From Geothrix limicola (GTDB lineage Bacteria > Acidobacteriota > Holophagae > Holophagales > Holophagaceae), in the NCBI RefSeq assembly GCF_030268085.1, contig NZ_BSDE01000004.1:62001-126000 (forward strand): 64,000 nucleotides of DNA, in the 5' to 3' direction. Under the pieces are notes generated by a model, which saw only the letters and a program-made list of their open reading frames with translations, was not told where the DNA came from and searched no databases. Positions 31,801 to 39,137 of the stretch are shown here, one piece after another (positions within the stretch are counted from its first letter, which is position 1; the number at the start of each line of letters is the position of its first letter). Made by a program: the position numbers and the translations under genes.

Positions 31801-31925
31801 AGCTGCTGCCCGTGGAGCGCCGCCGGGAGAACTTCGCCGAAGTGGAACAGTCCTGGACCGAGCAGGTGGCCGTCTGCGAATCCAAGCGCTGCCTGAGGTG
31901 CGACTACCGGGATTCGGAGGCGTGA
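28881..31925 (+). CDS. hydB: NuoF-like hydrogenase flavoprotein fused to GltD-like FAD/NAD(P) oxidoreductase
   Basis: A 1014-residue electron-transfer subunit with modules in this order. Residues 8-70 are a [2Fe-2S] thioredoxin fold (Cys10, 15, 46, 50). A NuoF core from about 120 to 510 has the FMN/NADH loop RGRGGAGFLTGLKWE, CNGDEGDPGAFMDRSLLEGD and the [4Fe-4S] ligands ESCGKCPPCRIGT plus LCGLGQ. From about 530 a GltD-type domain follows: cysteine motifs APCQSACPANVDVPGF and AVCARVCFHTCEDKCRRG, FAD site AIIGAGPAGLSCAYFLARLG near 635, NAD(P) site VVVIGGGNAAIDTARTAI near 766 and a second FAD contact GGDAVSGPSSVVEAVAGGE. An ATG at 28863 overlapping hydC is possible; 28881 has GGAG 7 nt upstream. 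The second pyridine-nucleotide site suggests two-carrier coupling. Confidence 0.93.
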   Translation: MTRIQALHLCSGAGCVAAGSVPLAVALRDALNRRGREDVRLVETGCLGPCAGGPVLLCEPEGILYQKVALTDVDEIVEATVERGEVIERLVCHKADTNAPLARVQDNPFFQRQVKIALRNCGVIDPASIDDAIAHQAYEALKKVLRGMSSEEVIAEIKASGLRGRGGAGFLTGLKWELCRRSKGAVKYVLCNGDEGDPGAFMDRSLLEGDPHSVIEAMAIAGYAIGAGQGYAYVRAEYPLAVERLEHAIRQARERGFLGTNIFGSGFSFDLEIRMGSGAFVCGEETALMTSIEGKRGEPRPRPPFPAQAGLWGKPSMLNNVETYANIPAIILRGAAWYAGFGTPKSKGTKVFALAGTVRNTGLVEIPIGTPLGDIIYELGGGIPNGKKFKAAQLGGPSGGCIPVQHLNVPVDYEALQDLGAIMGSGGLIVMDEDTCMVDMARFFLDFVQDESCGKCPPCRIGTRRMLEIVDRICAGKGEEGDIERLEELGRIIRETSLCGLGQTAPNPVLSTLRHFRAEYEAHIREKRCPAGVCPELVRAPCQSACPANVDVPGFIALVGQGRIAEALRLHRERNPFAAVCARVCFHTCEDKCRRGMVDEAISIRGIKRFMVDEEATMQHPEVRLSETNAKRKVAIIGAGPAGLSCAYFLARLGYKPHVFEAESRPGGMPVQTIPAYRLPREILSQEVRMIERLGVRIETERRLGVDFSLQDLRDKGFEAVFLGVGAPLGQHLGIPGEESVGVDDAIRFLREYNIRGSVPVGQQVVVIGGGNAAIDTARTAIRLGAESVTVLYRRTREEMPAYAEEIEEAEHEGVHIRVLTAPLEILSWEGLVTGVSCQAMTLAEFDRSGRRRPVPGSDAPFVIKADQVITAIGQRLEPSRVLGDLKVGLTKEGFIAADPYTGRTSLDWLYSGGDAVSGPSSVVEAVAGGERAAVAIDAQFTGAEHAFWQKEKVCTVPFDPEAETPRYPRAHMELLPVERRRENFAEVEQSWTEQVAVCESKRCLRCDYRDSEA

Positions 31926-31977
31926 TGCGGTCCTTCCAGTTTGCACGTTCGTCCTCATCCCAAGCCAGGGGGCTTCG

Positions 31978-33753
31978 ATGATCAAGCTCACCATCGACCA
32001 CAGCGAAGTCGTGGTGCCCGAGGGCACCACGGTGCTCAACGCGGCGCGCCAGGCGGGCATCCGCATCCCGTCGCTCTGCTACCTCGAAGGCGTCCATGTG
32101 GTGGGCGGCTGCCGCGTCTGCCTGGTGGAAGTGGAGGGGGCGAAGGCCCTGCAGGCCTCCTGCTCCATGCCGGCTTCCGAGGGGCTGAAGATCCGCACGA
32201 ACACGCCCAAGGTGCGGGCCGCGCGGCGCACGGTGATGGAACTCCTGCTGTCGGACCATGAAGGCGACTGCCAGACCTGCACCCGCTCCCACGACTGCGA
32301 ATTCCTCGCCGTCGCCCATGATCTGGACATCCGCGACCTGCACTTCACGGGCGCGAAACACCACCAGCTCACGGACGAGAGCACACCGGCCCTCGTCCGC
32401 GATTCGGCCAAGTGCATCATGTGCCGCCGCTGCATCACCGTTTGCAGCGACATCCAGGCCACCGGCGCGCTGTGGGCCCAGGACCGCGGCTTCGAATGCG
32501 TGGCGGCGCCTGCCTTCGGGCAGAACCTGGATCGCGTGGCCTGCGTGCAGTGCGGGCAGTGCGCGGCAGTCTGTCCCACGGCGGCCATCACCGAGCGCGA
32601 TCACATCGAGCGGGTCTGGGCGGCCCTCGCCGATCCGCACAAGCATGTCGTCGTGCAGACGGCCCCGGCCATCCGCGCGGGCCTGGGCGAATGCTTCGGC
32701 CTGCCGCCGGGCAGCCTCGTCACGGGCCGCATGACGGCCGCGCTGCGCCGCCTGGGTTTCGACGGCGTGTTCGATACGAACTTCACGGCGGACCTGACCA
32801 TCCTGGAGGAGGGCACGGAGCTGCTCACGCGGCTCAAAGCGGCCCTCGTGGATCAGAAGCCCGTGGCGATCCCCCAGTTCACGAGCTGCTGCCCGGGCTG
32901 GATCAAGTTCGCGGAGTACTTCCACCCGGACCTGCTGCCGAACCTGTCCACCGCCAAGTCGCCCCAGCAGATGTTCGGCGCCCTGGCCAAGACCTACTAC
33001 GCGAAGACCATCAACCGCCGCCCCGAGGACATCTACGTGGTGTCGGTGATGCCCTGCACAGCCAAGAAGTTCGAGGCGCAGCGTCCCGAGATGAACGCCA
33101 GCGGCTTCCAGGATGTGGACGCTGTGCTCACCACCCGCGAGCTGGGCCGCATGATCACCCAGTCGGGTCTGGACTTCACGGCCCTGCCCGACGAGGCCAT
33201 GGATCAGCCCATGGGCATGAGCTCCGGCGCGGCGGACATCTTCGCCAACACCGGCGGCGTGATGGAGGCGGCCCTCCGCACGGTCTGGTGCCTGGTCACG
33301 GGCACGGCCTTCCCCTTCGAGAAGCTGCACGTGGCGCCCATCGAGGGCCTGGAGGGCGTGAAGGAGATCTCCATCACCATCCCCAGCACGGTGCCCGAAT
33401 GGGACTTCCTGAAGGGCCAGACGCTGAAAGTGGCCGTGGCTCATGGCCTGGCCAACGCCGACCGGCTCATCGAGCAGGTGAAGGCGGGCCAGAAAGCCTA
33501 CCACTTCATCGAGGTGATGTCCTGTCCCGGCGGCTGCATCGGCGGTGGGGGCCAGCCGCGTTTTACGACCAACGACGTGCGCCGCGACCGCATGAAGGCC
33601 ATCTTCGCCGAGGACGAAGGCAAGCAGGTCCGCATGTCCCATGAGAACCCGGCCATGGCGACCCTCTACCGCGATTTCCTGGGCGCGCCGCTCAGCGAAA
33701 CCTCCCACCACCTGCTGCATACGCACTACCAGCGGCGGGAGATCCATCACTGA
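31978..33753 (+). CDS. hydA: [FeFe]-hydrogenase catalytic subunit
   Basis: A 591-residue modular [FeFe]-hydrogenase. N-terminal [2Fe-2S]: SLCYLEGVHVVGGCRVC and later Cys in ASCSMP. His-ligated [4Fe-4S]: HEGDCQTCTRSHDCEF. Two more [4Fe-4S]: KCIMCRRCITVCSD and ACVQCGQCAAVCPTAAI. The H-cluster domain has all three signatures: L1 TSCCPGWIKF, L2 MPCTAKKFEA and L3 EVMSCPGGCIGGGGQPR. The small-subunit-like C-terminal tail is present. Every expected ligand is intact, so it should be active if HydE, HydF and HydG exist elsewhere; none is in this window. It follows hydB by 52 nt in the same operon. Confidence 0.97.
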   Translation: MIKLTIDHSEVVVPEGTTVLNAARQAGIRIPSLCYLEGVHVVGGCRVCLVEVEGAKALQASCSMPASEGLKIRTNTPKVRAARRTVMELLLSDHEGDCQTCTRSHDCEFLAVAHDLDIRDLHFTGAKHHQLTDESTPALVRDSAKCIMCRRCITVCSDIQATGALWAQDRGFECVAAPAFGQNLDRVACVQCGQCAAVCPTAAITERDHIERVWAALADPHKHVVVQTAPAIRAGLGECFGLPPGSLVTGRMTAALRRLGFDGVFDTNFTADLTILEEGTELLTRLKAALVDQKPVAIPQFTSCCPGWIKFAEYFHPDLLPNLSTAKSPQQMFGALAKTYYAKTINRRPEDIYVVSVMPCTAKKFEAQRPEMNASGFQDVDAVLTTRELGRMITQSGLDFTALPDEAMDQPMGMSSGAADIFANTGGVMEAALRTVWCLVTGTAFPFEKLHVAPIEGLEGVKEISITIPSTVPEWDFLKGQTLKVAVAHGLANADRLIEQVKAGQKAYHFIEVMSCPGGCIGGGGQPRFTTNDVRRDRMKAIFAEDEGKQVRMSHENPAMATLYRDFLGAPLSETSHHLLHTHYQRREIHH

Positions 33754-33825
33754 GAGGCGGTCCGAAATGGCCCCGGGGCTCCCCCCCGGTTCAGAATCTG
33801 TGCTGAACTGGAGGGGAGGTCCGCC

Positions 33826-34647
33826 ATGACGTTCACCATCGCCCACAGCCCGGATTCCGACGACGCCTACATGATGGCCCCCCTGGCCCTGGGCTGGATG
33901 GACTCCGATCCAGACAGGGCGGCCTTCGACATTCAGTTCATCCGCAAGGACATCGAACAGCTCAATGCCGAGGCCACCGAAAGCCGCTACGACGTCACGG
34001 CCATCAGCTTCGGCGCCTACCCCGAGCTGAAGGACCGCTACGACCTGCTGACCGCCGGGTCCAGCATCCAGGAGGGCACGGGCCCCCTGGTGGTGAGCCG
34101 CACGCCCATGGCGCCCGCGGATCTGAAGGGCGTGACCATCGCCATCCCGGGTCGCCGCACGAGCGCCTACCTGTCCATGCGGAAGTGGTGCGCCGAGCAC
34201 GGCTTCGAGGCTTCCGTCGAGTTGCTGCCCTTCGATCAGATCCTGCCGGCGGTGGTGGAAGGCCGCTTCCAGGCGGGCCTGCTCATCCATGAAAGCCAGC
34301 TCATGTACCACGACGCGGGGCTGCGCCTCGTGGCGGATCTGGGTGCCTGGTGGAAGCACGCCTACGACCTGCCCCTGCCCATGGGCGGCAACGCCATCCG
34401 CAAGGATCTGCCCGCGGACGTGAAGGCGCGCTTCGCCGTGCTGATGCGCAAGAGCGTGGAGATGGCCCGGGCTCGTCACTGGGAGAGCGTGGACTACAGC
34501 CAGTCCTTCGGGCGCGGCATGGATCGGGAGATGATCGGCCGCTACGTGAACGCCTGGGTGAACGATTTCACCGTGGACCCCGGTCCCCGGGGCCGGGAGG
34601 CCGTGACGAAGCTGCTGGGCCTCGAGCCCGTGTGGATCCAGGGCTAG
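33826..34647 (+). CDS. mqnD: 1,4-dihydroxy-6-naphthoate synthase (futalosine menaquinone pathway)
   Basis: A 273-residue periplasmic-binding-protein-fold enzyme of the MqnA/MqnD family. The N-terminus IAHSPDSDDAYMMAPLALGW, the segment DVTAISFGAYPEL, the turn VTIAIPGRRTSAYLS, and GRFQAGLLIHESQLMYHDAG are MqnD-type; it opens cyclic dehypoxanthinyl futalosine to 1,4-dihydroxy-6-naphthoate. GAGGGGAGG lies ahead of the ATG. The 72-nt gap after hydA contains a small dyad GTTCAG/CTGAAC (33789-33808), but no clear terminator, so partial read-through from the hydrogenase operon is possible. No other menaquinone gene is adjacent. Confidence 0.9.
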   Translation: MTFTIAHSPDSDDAYMMAPLALGWMDSDPDRAAFDIQFIRKDIEQLNAEATESRYDVTAISFGAYPELKDRYDLLTAGSSIQEGTGPLVVSRTPMAPADLKGVTIAIPGRRTSAYLSMRKWCAEHGFEASVELLPFDQILPAVVEGRFQAGLLIHESQLMYHDAGLRLVADLGAWWKHAYDLPLPMGGNAIRKDLPADVKARFAVLMRKSVEMARARHWESVDYSQSFGRGMDREMIGRYVNAWVNDFTVDPGPRGREAVTKLLGLEPVWIQG

Positions 34648-34701
34648 GATCTAGCGCTGCCCCGGGAATGGGCGTAGCTTGGGATCCCTCCCAGGATTTC
34701 C

Positions 34702-35148
34702 ATGCCCAGGCACCGCATCAGCAGCTCGGTGGACGCGTCTCCAGAGACGGTCTGGGCCGTGCTGCTGGACAAGATGGAGCATCCCCAGCGCTACCTTGAG
34801 GACGCGCTGGACGCGGAGATCCTCGTGCGGGGCCGGGAGAGCGTGATCCGCCAGCTGGTGCTGCCCAGGGGCGTGTCGTTCCGGGAGCGCATCTCGCCGG
34901 ATCCGGCGGCGCGCACGGTGACCTTCACCCTGCTGGATCATCCGGCCTACGAAGGTACCGTCGTCAACCGGCTGCTGGAGACGTCGGGTGGCGTGGAGCT
35001 GGCCTTCGAGCTGGACTGGAAGCCGCGCCCGGGCTGCGCGGAGGAGGATCCCGATGAGACGCTGGCGCTCATCGACAGCTCCCTGACGCACACCAAGCGC
35101 ATCGCCGAGGCCCTGCAAAAGGACATCCTGGGGGCCGTGGAGACCTGA
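34702..35148 (+). CDS. SRPBCC-fold protein (DUF1857/AtaL-like)
   Basis: A 148-residue protein with the START/Bet v1-like helix-grip pattern: HRISSSVDASPETVWAVLLD at the N-terminus, then strands ILVRGRESVIRQLVLPRG, VSFRERISPDPAARTVTFTL and GVELAFELDWKPRPG, and a long C-terminal helix (LALIDSSLTHTKRIAEALQK). The order matches DUF1857. It probably binds a small hydrophobic ligand; no catalytic residue is evident. It is 54 nt downstream of mqnD on the same strand, and whether it takes part in quinone metabolism is unknown. Confidence 0.7.
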   Translation: MPRHRISSSVDASPETVWAVLLDKMEHPQRYLEDALDAEILVRGRESVIRQLVLPRGVSFRERISPDPAARTVTFTLLDHPAYEGTVVNRLLETSGGVELAFELDWKPRPGCAEEDPDETLALIDSSLTHTKRIAEALQKDILGAVET

Positions 35149-35222
35149 GGCCGGGATGGCCGCAGGTTTCTGGGCCAGCGCCACGCAACCCGATTGAACC
35201 TTGGCCGGGCCTTCCGGGTCTC

Positions 35223-35611
35223 TTGACCAAGGAGTCACCGACCTTGCAACCGAGTCCGCCTGAGGATCTCCTGGGATTCGCTGGGCCGCCCCATCCGCGG
35301 GGCCATCTCGTGGATCTGAAAGGTCTGGATCCGACGGCTCTGGAGCCGCTGTGGGCCGAGGAGGCGAGCCTCCATTGGGAGGCCCTGCGTTGGCAGGTGT
35401 CCAAACCGGAACCCGGGTCCCAAGGCATCGCCTGGGTTCACGGGGATCGCGTACAGGGGTACCGACCGTGGCCACGGACTGCCGGGCCACGCACCTGATG
35501 GTCCATCTGGACAACGCCAAGGCCCGGGCCCTGTATCAGAGCCTGGGAGGCCGGGAGACGCACCGGTTCCCCTCCCTGCGGCTGAGGCGACCGGGGCCGC
35601 TGCGGGCTTGA
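35223..35611 (+). pseudogene. Remnant of a GNAT-type acetyltransferase (frameshift plus internal deletion)
   Basis: A first frame from a TTG at 35223 reads LKGLDPTALEPLWAEEASLH and later GIAWVHGDRVQGY, resembling the N-terminal half of a GNAT acetyltransferase, and stops at 35498. In a different frame, 35490-35611 encodes ATHLMVHLDNAKARALYQSL and GGRETHRFPSL, typical of the GNAT C-terminal end. The acetyl-CoA-binding segment (R/Q-x-x-G-x-G/A) that should lie between is missing, so both a shift and a deletion are needed to explain it. Short, no good ribosome site. Confidence 0.5.
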
Positions 35612-35630
35612 CGGCGTCTCGCGCCGAGCT

Positions 35631-36725
35631 TCACTCCCGCCCGGCTTCGAGTCGGAGGCTCAGGCGGCGCTTGTGGCCCTCGCGCTGGATGTCCAGTTCC
35701 ACGCTGCTGCCCAGGGGCAGGGCCTCGACGGCATCCAGCAGGCCGTCCCAGTCCTCGATGGCGCGGCCGTTCAGGCCCTGAATGAGGTCGCCGGGCAGCA
35801 CCCGCCGACCCTCGGCGCTCACGCCCTGGAGGCCGGCCCGGGCCGCGGCGCCGCCGCGGATCACCTTGCCCACCATCACGCCCTTCTGGGGGCCGAAGGC
35901 GCGCTCGACGAGGCGCGGTTCCACGGGTTCGAAGCCGAGATCGGGCCGCTCCAGGCGGCCCCGCGCGATGAGCTGCGGCACGACGCGGTTTACGGTGTCC
36001 ACGGGGATGGCGAAGCCGATGCCCGCGCTGGCGCCGCTGGGGCTCTGGATGGCGGTGTTCACGCCGATGAGGCGTCCCGCGCTATCCAGCAGCGGTCCGC
36101 CGCTGTTGCCGGGATTGATGGCCGCATCGGTCTGGATGACGCCCGCGATGCGCCGCCGGGTCACGCTCTGGATCTCGCGGCCCAGGGCCGAGACGACGCC
36201 GGTGGTGAGGGTCTGGTCCAGGCCGAAGGGGTTGCCGATGGCCAGCACGGTCTGGCCCACCTGCAGGTCCGCGCTGGTGCCGAGGGGGATGGGCCGAAGT
36301 TTGGGCGGTGTCTTCGCCATCTGGAGCACGGCCAGGTCCTTGTCCTGGGCGCCGCCCACGTAGGCGGCCTCGTGGCGGCTGCCGTCGGCCAGGGTGATGT
36401 AGGCCCGCACGGCGCCTTGGATGACGTGGAAGTTCGTCACCACCCGGCCTTCCGCGTCCCAGATGAAGCCCGTGCCGGAGCCCGCGGGCACCTCGACCAC
36501 GTCGAGGCCGAAGAGGTCGCGGCTGCGCTCCTCCGTCGTGGTGATGTAGACCACGCTGGGCGCGGCTTCCTTGAAGCGCCGGATGGGCACCTGCTCCCAT
36601 TCGGGCAGGGGGCCCCGGGGCTCCACGGCCCGCGGGCGCGCCAGGTTCGGCGTGACGGCGTGGCCGCACCAGCCCGCGATGATGCCCGCGGCGACGAGTC
36701 CTAGAATGAGCAGGGGCTTGCGCAT
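35631..36725 (-). CDS. HtrA/DegP-type serine protease with one PDZ domain
   Basis: A 364-residue envelope protease. A single N-terminal hydrophobic segment (LLILGLVAAGIIAGWCGHAV) anchors or exports it. The trypsin-like domain has the full triad: His near 97 in VVTNFHVIQG, Asp near 128 in DKDLAVLQM and Ser near 207 in INPGNSGGPLLD. One PDZ domain follows from about residue 265 (GVMVGKVIRGGAAARAGLQG, PGDLIQGLNGRAIEDWDGL). A single PDZ and a membrane anchor are DegS-like, but without context it could equally be a quality-control protease. Confidence 0.94.
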   Translation of the reverse strand: MRKPLLILGLVAAGIIAGWCGHAVTPNLARPRAVEPRGPLPEWEQVPIRRFKEAAPSVVYITTTEERSRDLFGLDVVEVPAGSGTGFIWDAEGRVVTNFHVIQGAVRAYITLADGSRHEAAYVGGAQDKDLAVLQMAKTPPKLRPIPLGTSADLQVGQTVLAIGNPFGLDQTLTTGVVSALGREIQSVTRRRIAGVIQTDAAINPGNSGGPLLDSAGRLIGVNTAIQSPSGASAGIGFAIPVDTVNRVVPQLIARGRLERPDLGFEPVEPRLVERAFGPQKGVMVGKVIRGGAAARAGLQGVSAEGRRVLPGDLIQGLNGRAIEDWDGLLDAVEALPLGSSVELDIQREGHKRRLSLRLEAGRE

Positions 36726-36798
36726 GGAGGTTCCTCGGAGGGCGAGTGTACCTCCGGTTGGCCGCTTCGGGCAGAGGTGTCCCTCGACTCGGATCGTT

Positions 36799-38382
36799 CT
36801 AGAGCTTGAAGCGCTCCACCACCGCGCGCAGGCCTTCGGCGACGCGGGCGAGCTCGTCGGAGGTCTTGGAGATCTCCTGCACCGTGGAGGCCAGTTCGTG
36901 GGTGGCGGAGGCGTTCTGGGCGAGGCGGCCGGTGGTCTGATTCATCATCGACGCCACCGTCTGTCCAGTGGCGGCCTGGCCGCGGGACAGCCCCCCGATC
37001 TCCTGGATGCTCTGGGCCACGCCGCCAATGCGGTCGCGGATGGCGCTGAGGCTGGCGAGGGTCGTGTCGACGCTGGTCACGCCGCCGGAGACGACCTCCT
37101 GGGTGCGCAAGATGAGCCCCTCGATTTCGCGGGCGGCCAGGGCCGAACGCTCGGCCAGCTTCCGCACTTCCTCGGCCACCACGGCGAAGCCCTTGCCCTG
37201 CTGTCCGGCCTTGGCGGCTTCGATGGCCGCATTGAGGGAAAGCAGGTTGGTCTGCCGGGCGATCTCCTGGATGACGGTCACGGCCTGGACGATCTGGCCC
37301 GTCACCTCCTGGATGTCCGACATGCCCTGGGCGGTGCCCTGGCCGGCTTCGGCGCTGCGGTCCGTTTCCTGGACGGCTTCGCGGCTGCGGGATTCCGCCT
37401 CGTGAGTGCGGCTGGCCACCAGGGTGGCATCGCCGCTGAGGGCCTGCAGGGCCTCCGACACCCGCTCGCCGCCGCTCTTCAGATCCTCGCTGACCTGGGC
37501 GATCTCGGCGACGGCCTTGGCCATCTCGTCGGCGGAGGCGGCCAGTTCGATGCTGCCCGAGGCCACGCGGGCTGCGAATTCGGAGACATCCTGGACGATC
37601 CGCCGCATGCCGCCGTTGTAGTCGTTGAAGGCGAGGGCCGCCTGGCCGACCTCGTCCTTGACGTCGACGCGGATCTGCTTGGAGAGGTCGCTGGTGCGGA
37701 GTCCCTCCACCAGGTGGTGCAGGGGGCGGGCCATCCGGCGCGACAGGCTTCGGGCCAGGACATAGACCAGACCGGAGATGAGGAGCATTCCGGCGAACAT
37801 CACCGCGGCGATGTTGCGGACTTCGCGATCCACGTCGTCCACGTAGACGCCCGTGCCCACGGTCCAGCCCCAGGGCGCGAAGGTGCGCACGTAGCTCACC
37901 TTGGGGTAGAGGCCCGGCTGGCCGGGCTTGGAAAACTCGTAGGCGTGGATGCTGCCTTCCGGCGGCCGGGCCGCGCGTTCGAGGTCGCGGAACAGCTTGA
38001 CGAGCGCCGGATCGCCGAGTTCGTCCGTGAGCTTGCCATTCCATTCCGGGCGGATGGGGTGGGCCACGATGCGGGGGCCGGCCTCCTGGATCCACAGGTA
38101 GTTCGTCTTGTCGTAGCGAAGACTGGCGATGACTTCCTTGGCGCGGGCCTGGGTCATGTCGAGGGGCTGGTGGCCTGCCTGGACCTTGGCCTGCTGCGCC
38201 TCGAGCATGGTCACCGCCAGGTCCACCACCTGCCTGACGCCGTCCTGCTTGGCCTTCATGACGGTGGCGTGGAGGGTCGGCAGCACGTAGGCCGCGAAAA
38301 ACAGCAGGAAAAGGCCGACTGGCAGCAGGCTGAGGGCCAGAACCTTGCTCGAAAGGGAACGGAACTGGAACCGGGTGCGCAT
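36799..38382 (-). CDS. Methyl-accepting chemotaxis protein with periplasmic single Cache domain
   Basis: A 527-residue chemoreceptor. TM1 is near residues 15-35 (VLALSLLPVGLFLLFFAAYV). The periplasmic part, about 40-190, has sCache features (LRYDKTNYLWIQEAGPRIVA, HPIRPEWNGK, TFAPWGWTVGTGVYVDDVD). TM2 follows (VMFAGMLLISGLVYVLA), then HAMP and a signalling domain with the hairpin tip EIARQTNLLSLNAAIEAAKA and GKGFAVVAEEVRKLAERS. Cache domains of this kind often sense small organic acids; the ligand here is unknown. No che genes adjoin it. Confidence 0.95.
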   Translation of the reverse strand: MRTRFQFRSLSSKVLALSLLPVGLFLLFFAAYVLPTLHATVMKAKQDGVRQVVDLAVTMLEAQQAKVQAGHQPLDMTQARAKEVIASLRYDKTNYLWIQEAGPRIVAHPIRPEWNGKLTDELGDPALVKLFRDLERAARPPEGSIHAYEFSKPGQPGLYPKVSYVRTFAPWGWTVGTGVYVDDVDREVRNIAAVMFAGMLLISGLVYVLARSLSRRMARPLHHLVEGLRTSDLSKQIRVDVKDEVGQAALAFNDYNGGMRRIVQDVSEFAARVASGSIELAASADEMAKAVAEIAQVSEDLKSGGERVSEALQALSGDATLVASRTHEAESRSREAVQETDRSAEAGQGTAQGMSDIQEVTGQIVQAVTVIQEIARQTNLLSLNAAIEAAKAGQQGKGFAVVAEEVRKLAERSALAAREIEGLILRTQEVVSGGVTSVDTTLASLSAIRDRIGGVAQSIQEIGGLSRGQAATGQTVASMMNQTTGRLAQNASATHELASTVQEISKTSDELARVAEGLRAVVERFKL

Positions 38383-38585
38383 GGTGTCCCCCTTTTTCAG
38401 GCTTTTCGGCTGAATGATTCCTGGCGTTGACCTTTGGTAGGGTTCGAAATTCTGAATTTACATCAAATAACAAGGTGGGTTGACATGTGACTAGTTCTGA
38501 CTAAGGTTTTATTCGGATTTTGATTCATGCCTGTTTTGAAGGAGAACGGGCGCTTCATCGAAATCCCATTTTCATGGAGGACATC

Positions 38586-39044
38586 ATGAGCATCCTTCGC
38601 ACCCGCAACCCCCAGGCCATGCCGGCCACGGCCGCGACCCTGGAGCCCTTCCGTCTCATGCGCGACTTCCTGCGCTGGGATCCGCTTCAGGACTACGACA
38701 TCAGCCCCTCGCTCGCCTTCATGCCGAGCTTTGACGTGAAAGAAAGTCCCGATGCCTATCAGTTCAAGACCGATCTGCCGGGCATCGTGGAATCCGATCT
38801 CGAGATCAGTCTCGAAGGCAACCGCCTGACCGTGGCGGGCAAGCGGGACGAAGAGACTGTCAAGGACGGCGAGCGGATCCACCTCTGCGAGCGCAGCCAC
38901 GGGCGCTTCAGCCGCACCTTCACCCTGCCCGAGGACGTGGAGGGCGAGAAGGTGGTGGCTGAATTCCGCAACGGCGTGCTGACCCTGATGGTTCCCAAGC
39001 GCCCCGAGGTGAGGCCGCGCAAGATCAACGTGGCCATCGGCTGA
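38586..39044 (+). CDS. Hsp20/alpha-crystallin small heat shock protein
   Basis: A 152-residue small heat shock protein. The alpha-crystallin domain covers about residues 48-142: MPSFDVKESPDAYQFKTDLP, LEISLEGNRLTVAGKRDEE and the conserved GVLTLMVPKRPE. It is an ATP-independent holdase. The ATG at 38586 was chosen because GGAGG lies 6 nt upstream; earlier in-frame ATGs would put the ribosome site inside the gene. A TTGACA hexamer at 38480 with a weak -10 (TAAGGT, 16-bp spacing) may be its promoter; I see no CIRCE element. Confidence 0.94.
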   Translation: MSILRTRNPQAMPATAATLEPFRLMRDFLRWDPLQDYDISPSLAFMPSFDVKESPDAYQFKTDLPGIVESDLEISLEGNRLTVAGKRDEETVKDGERIHLCERSHGRFSRTFTLPEDVEGEKVVAEFRNGVLTLMVPKRPEVRPRKINVAIG

Positions 39045-39109
39045 TGCTGTCCGGGGGTTCCGCGCTTATGCGCACACCCCCGGATCGGCGCTGGCCGCAG
39101 GGCACCATG

Positions 39110-39137
39110 AAAGGCCCCGGAGGTCCGGGGCCTTTTT
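39110..39137. terminator. Strong intrinsic terminator between convergent genes
   Basis: A perfect 12-bp stem (AAAGGCCCCGGA / TCCGGGGCCTTT) with a 2-nt loop and T-tract serves hsp20. Read on the minus strand it directly abuts the stop codon of the FG-GAP lipoprotein gene and can end that too. Confidence 0.92.

Noticed and set aside
28857..32066. A 1069-codon minus-strand frame opposite the hydrogenase flavoprotein
   Set aside because: It has no domain, is rich in His/Gly/Ala/Val, and the plus strand carries unmistakable cluster and flavin motifs.
38383..38585. CIRCE or sigma-32 promoter upstream of hsp20
   Set aside because: Neither the TTAGCACTC/GAGTGCTAA palindrome nor a CTTGAA-CCCCAT pair is present; only a TTGACA with a weak -10 was found.
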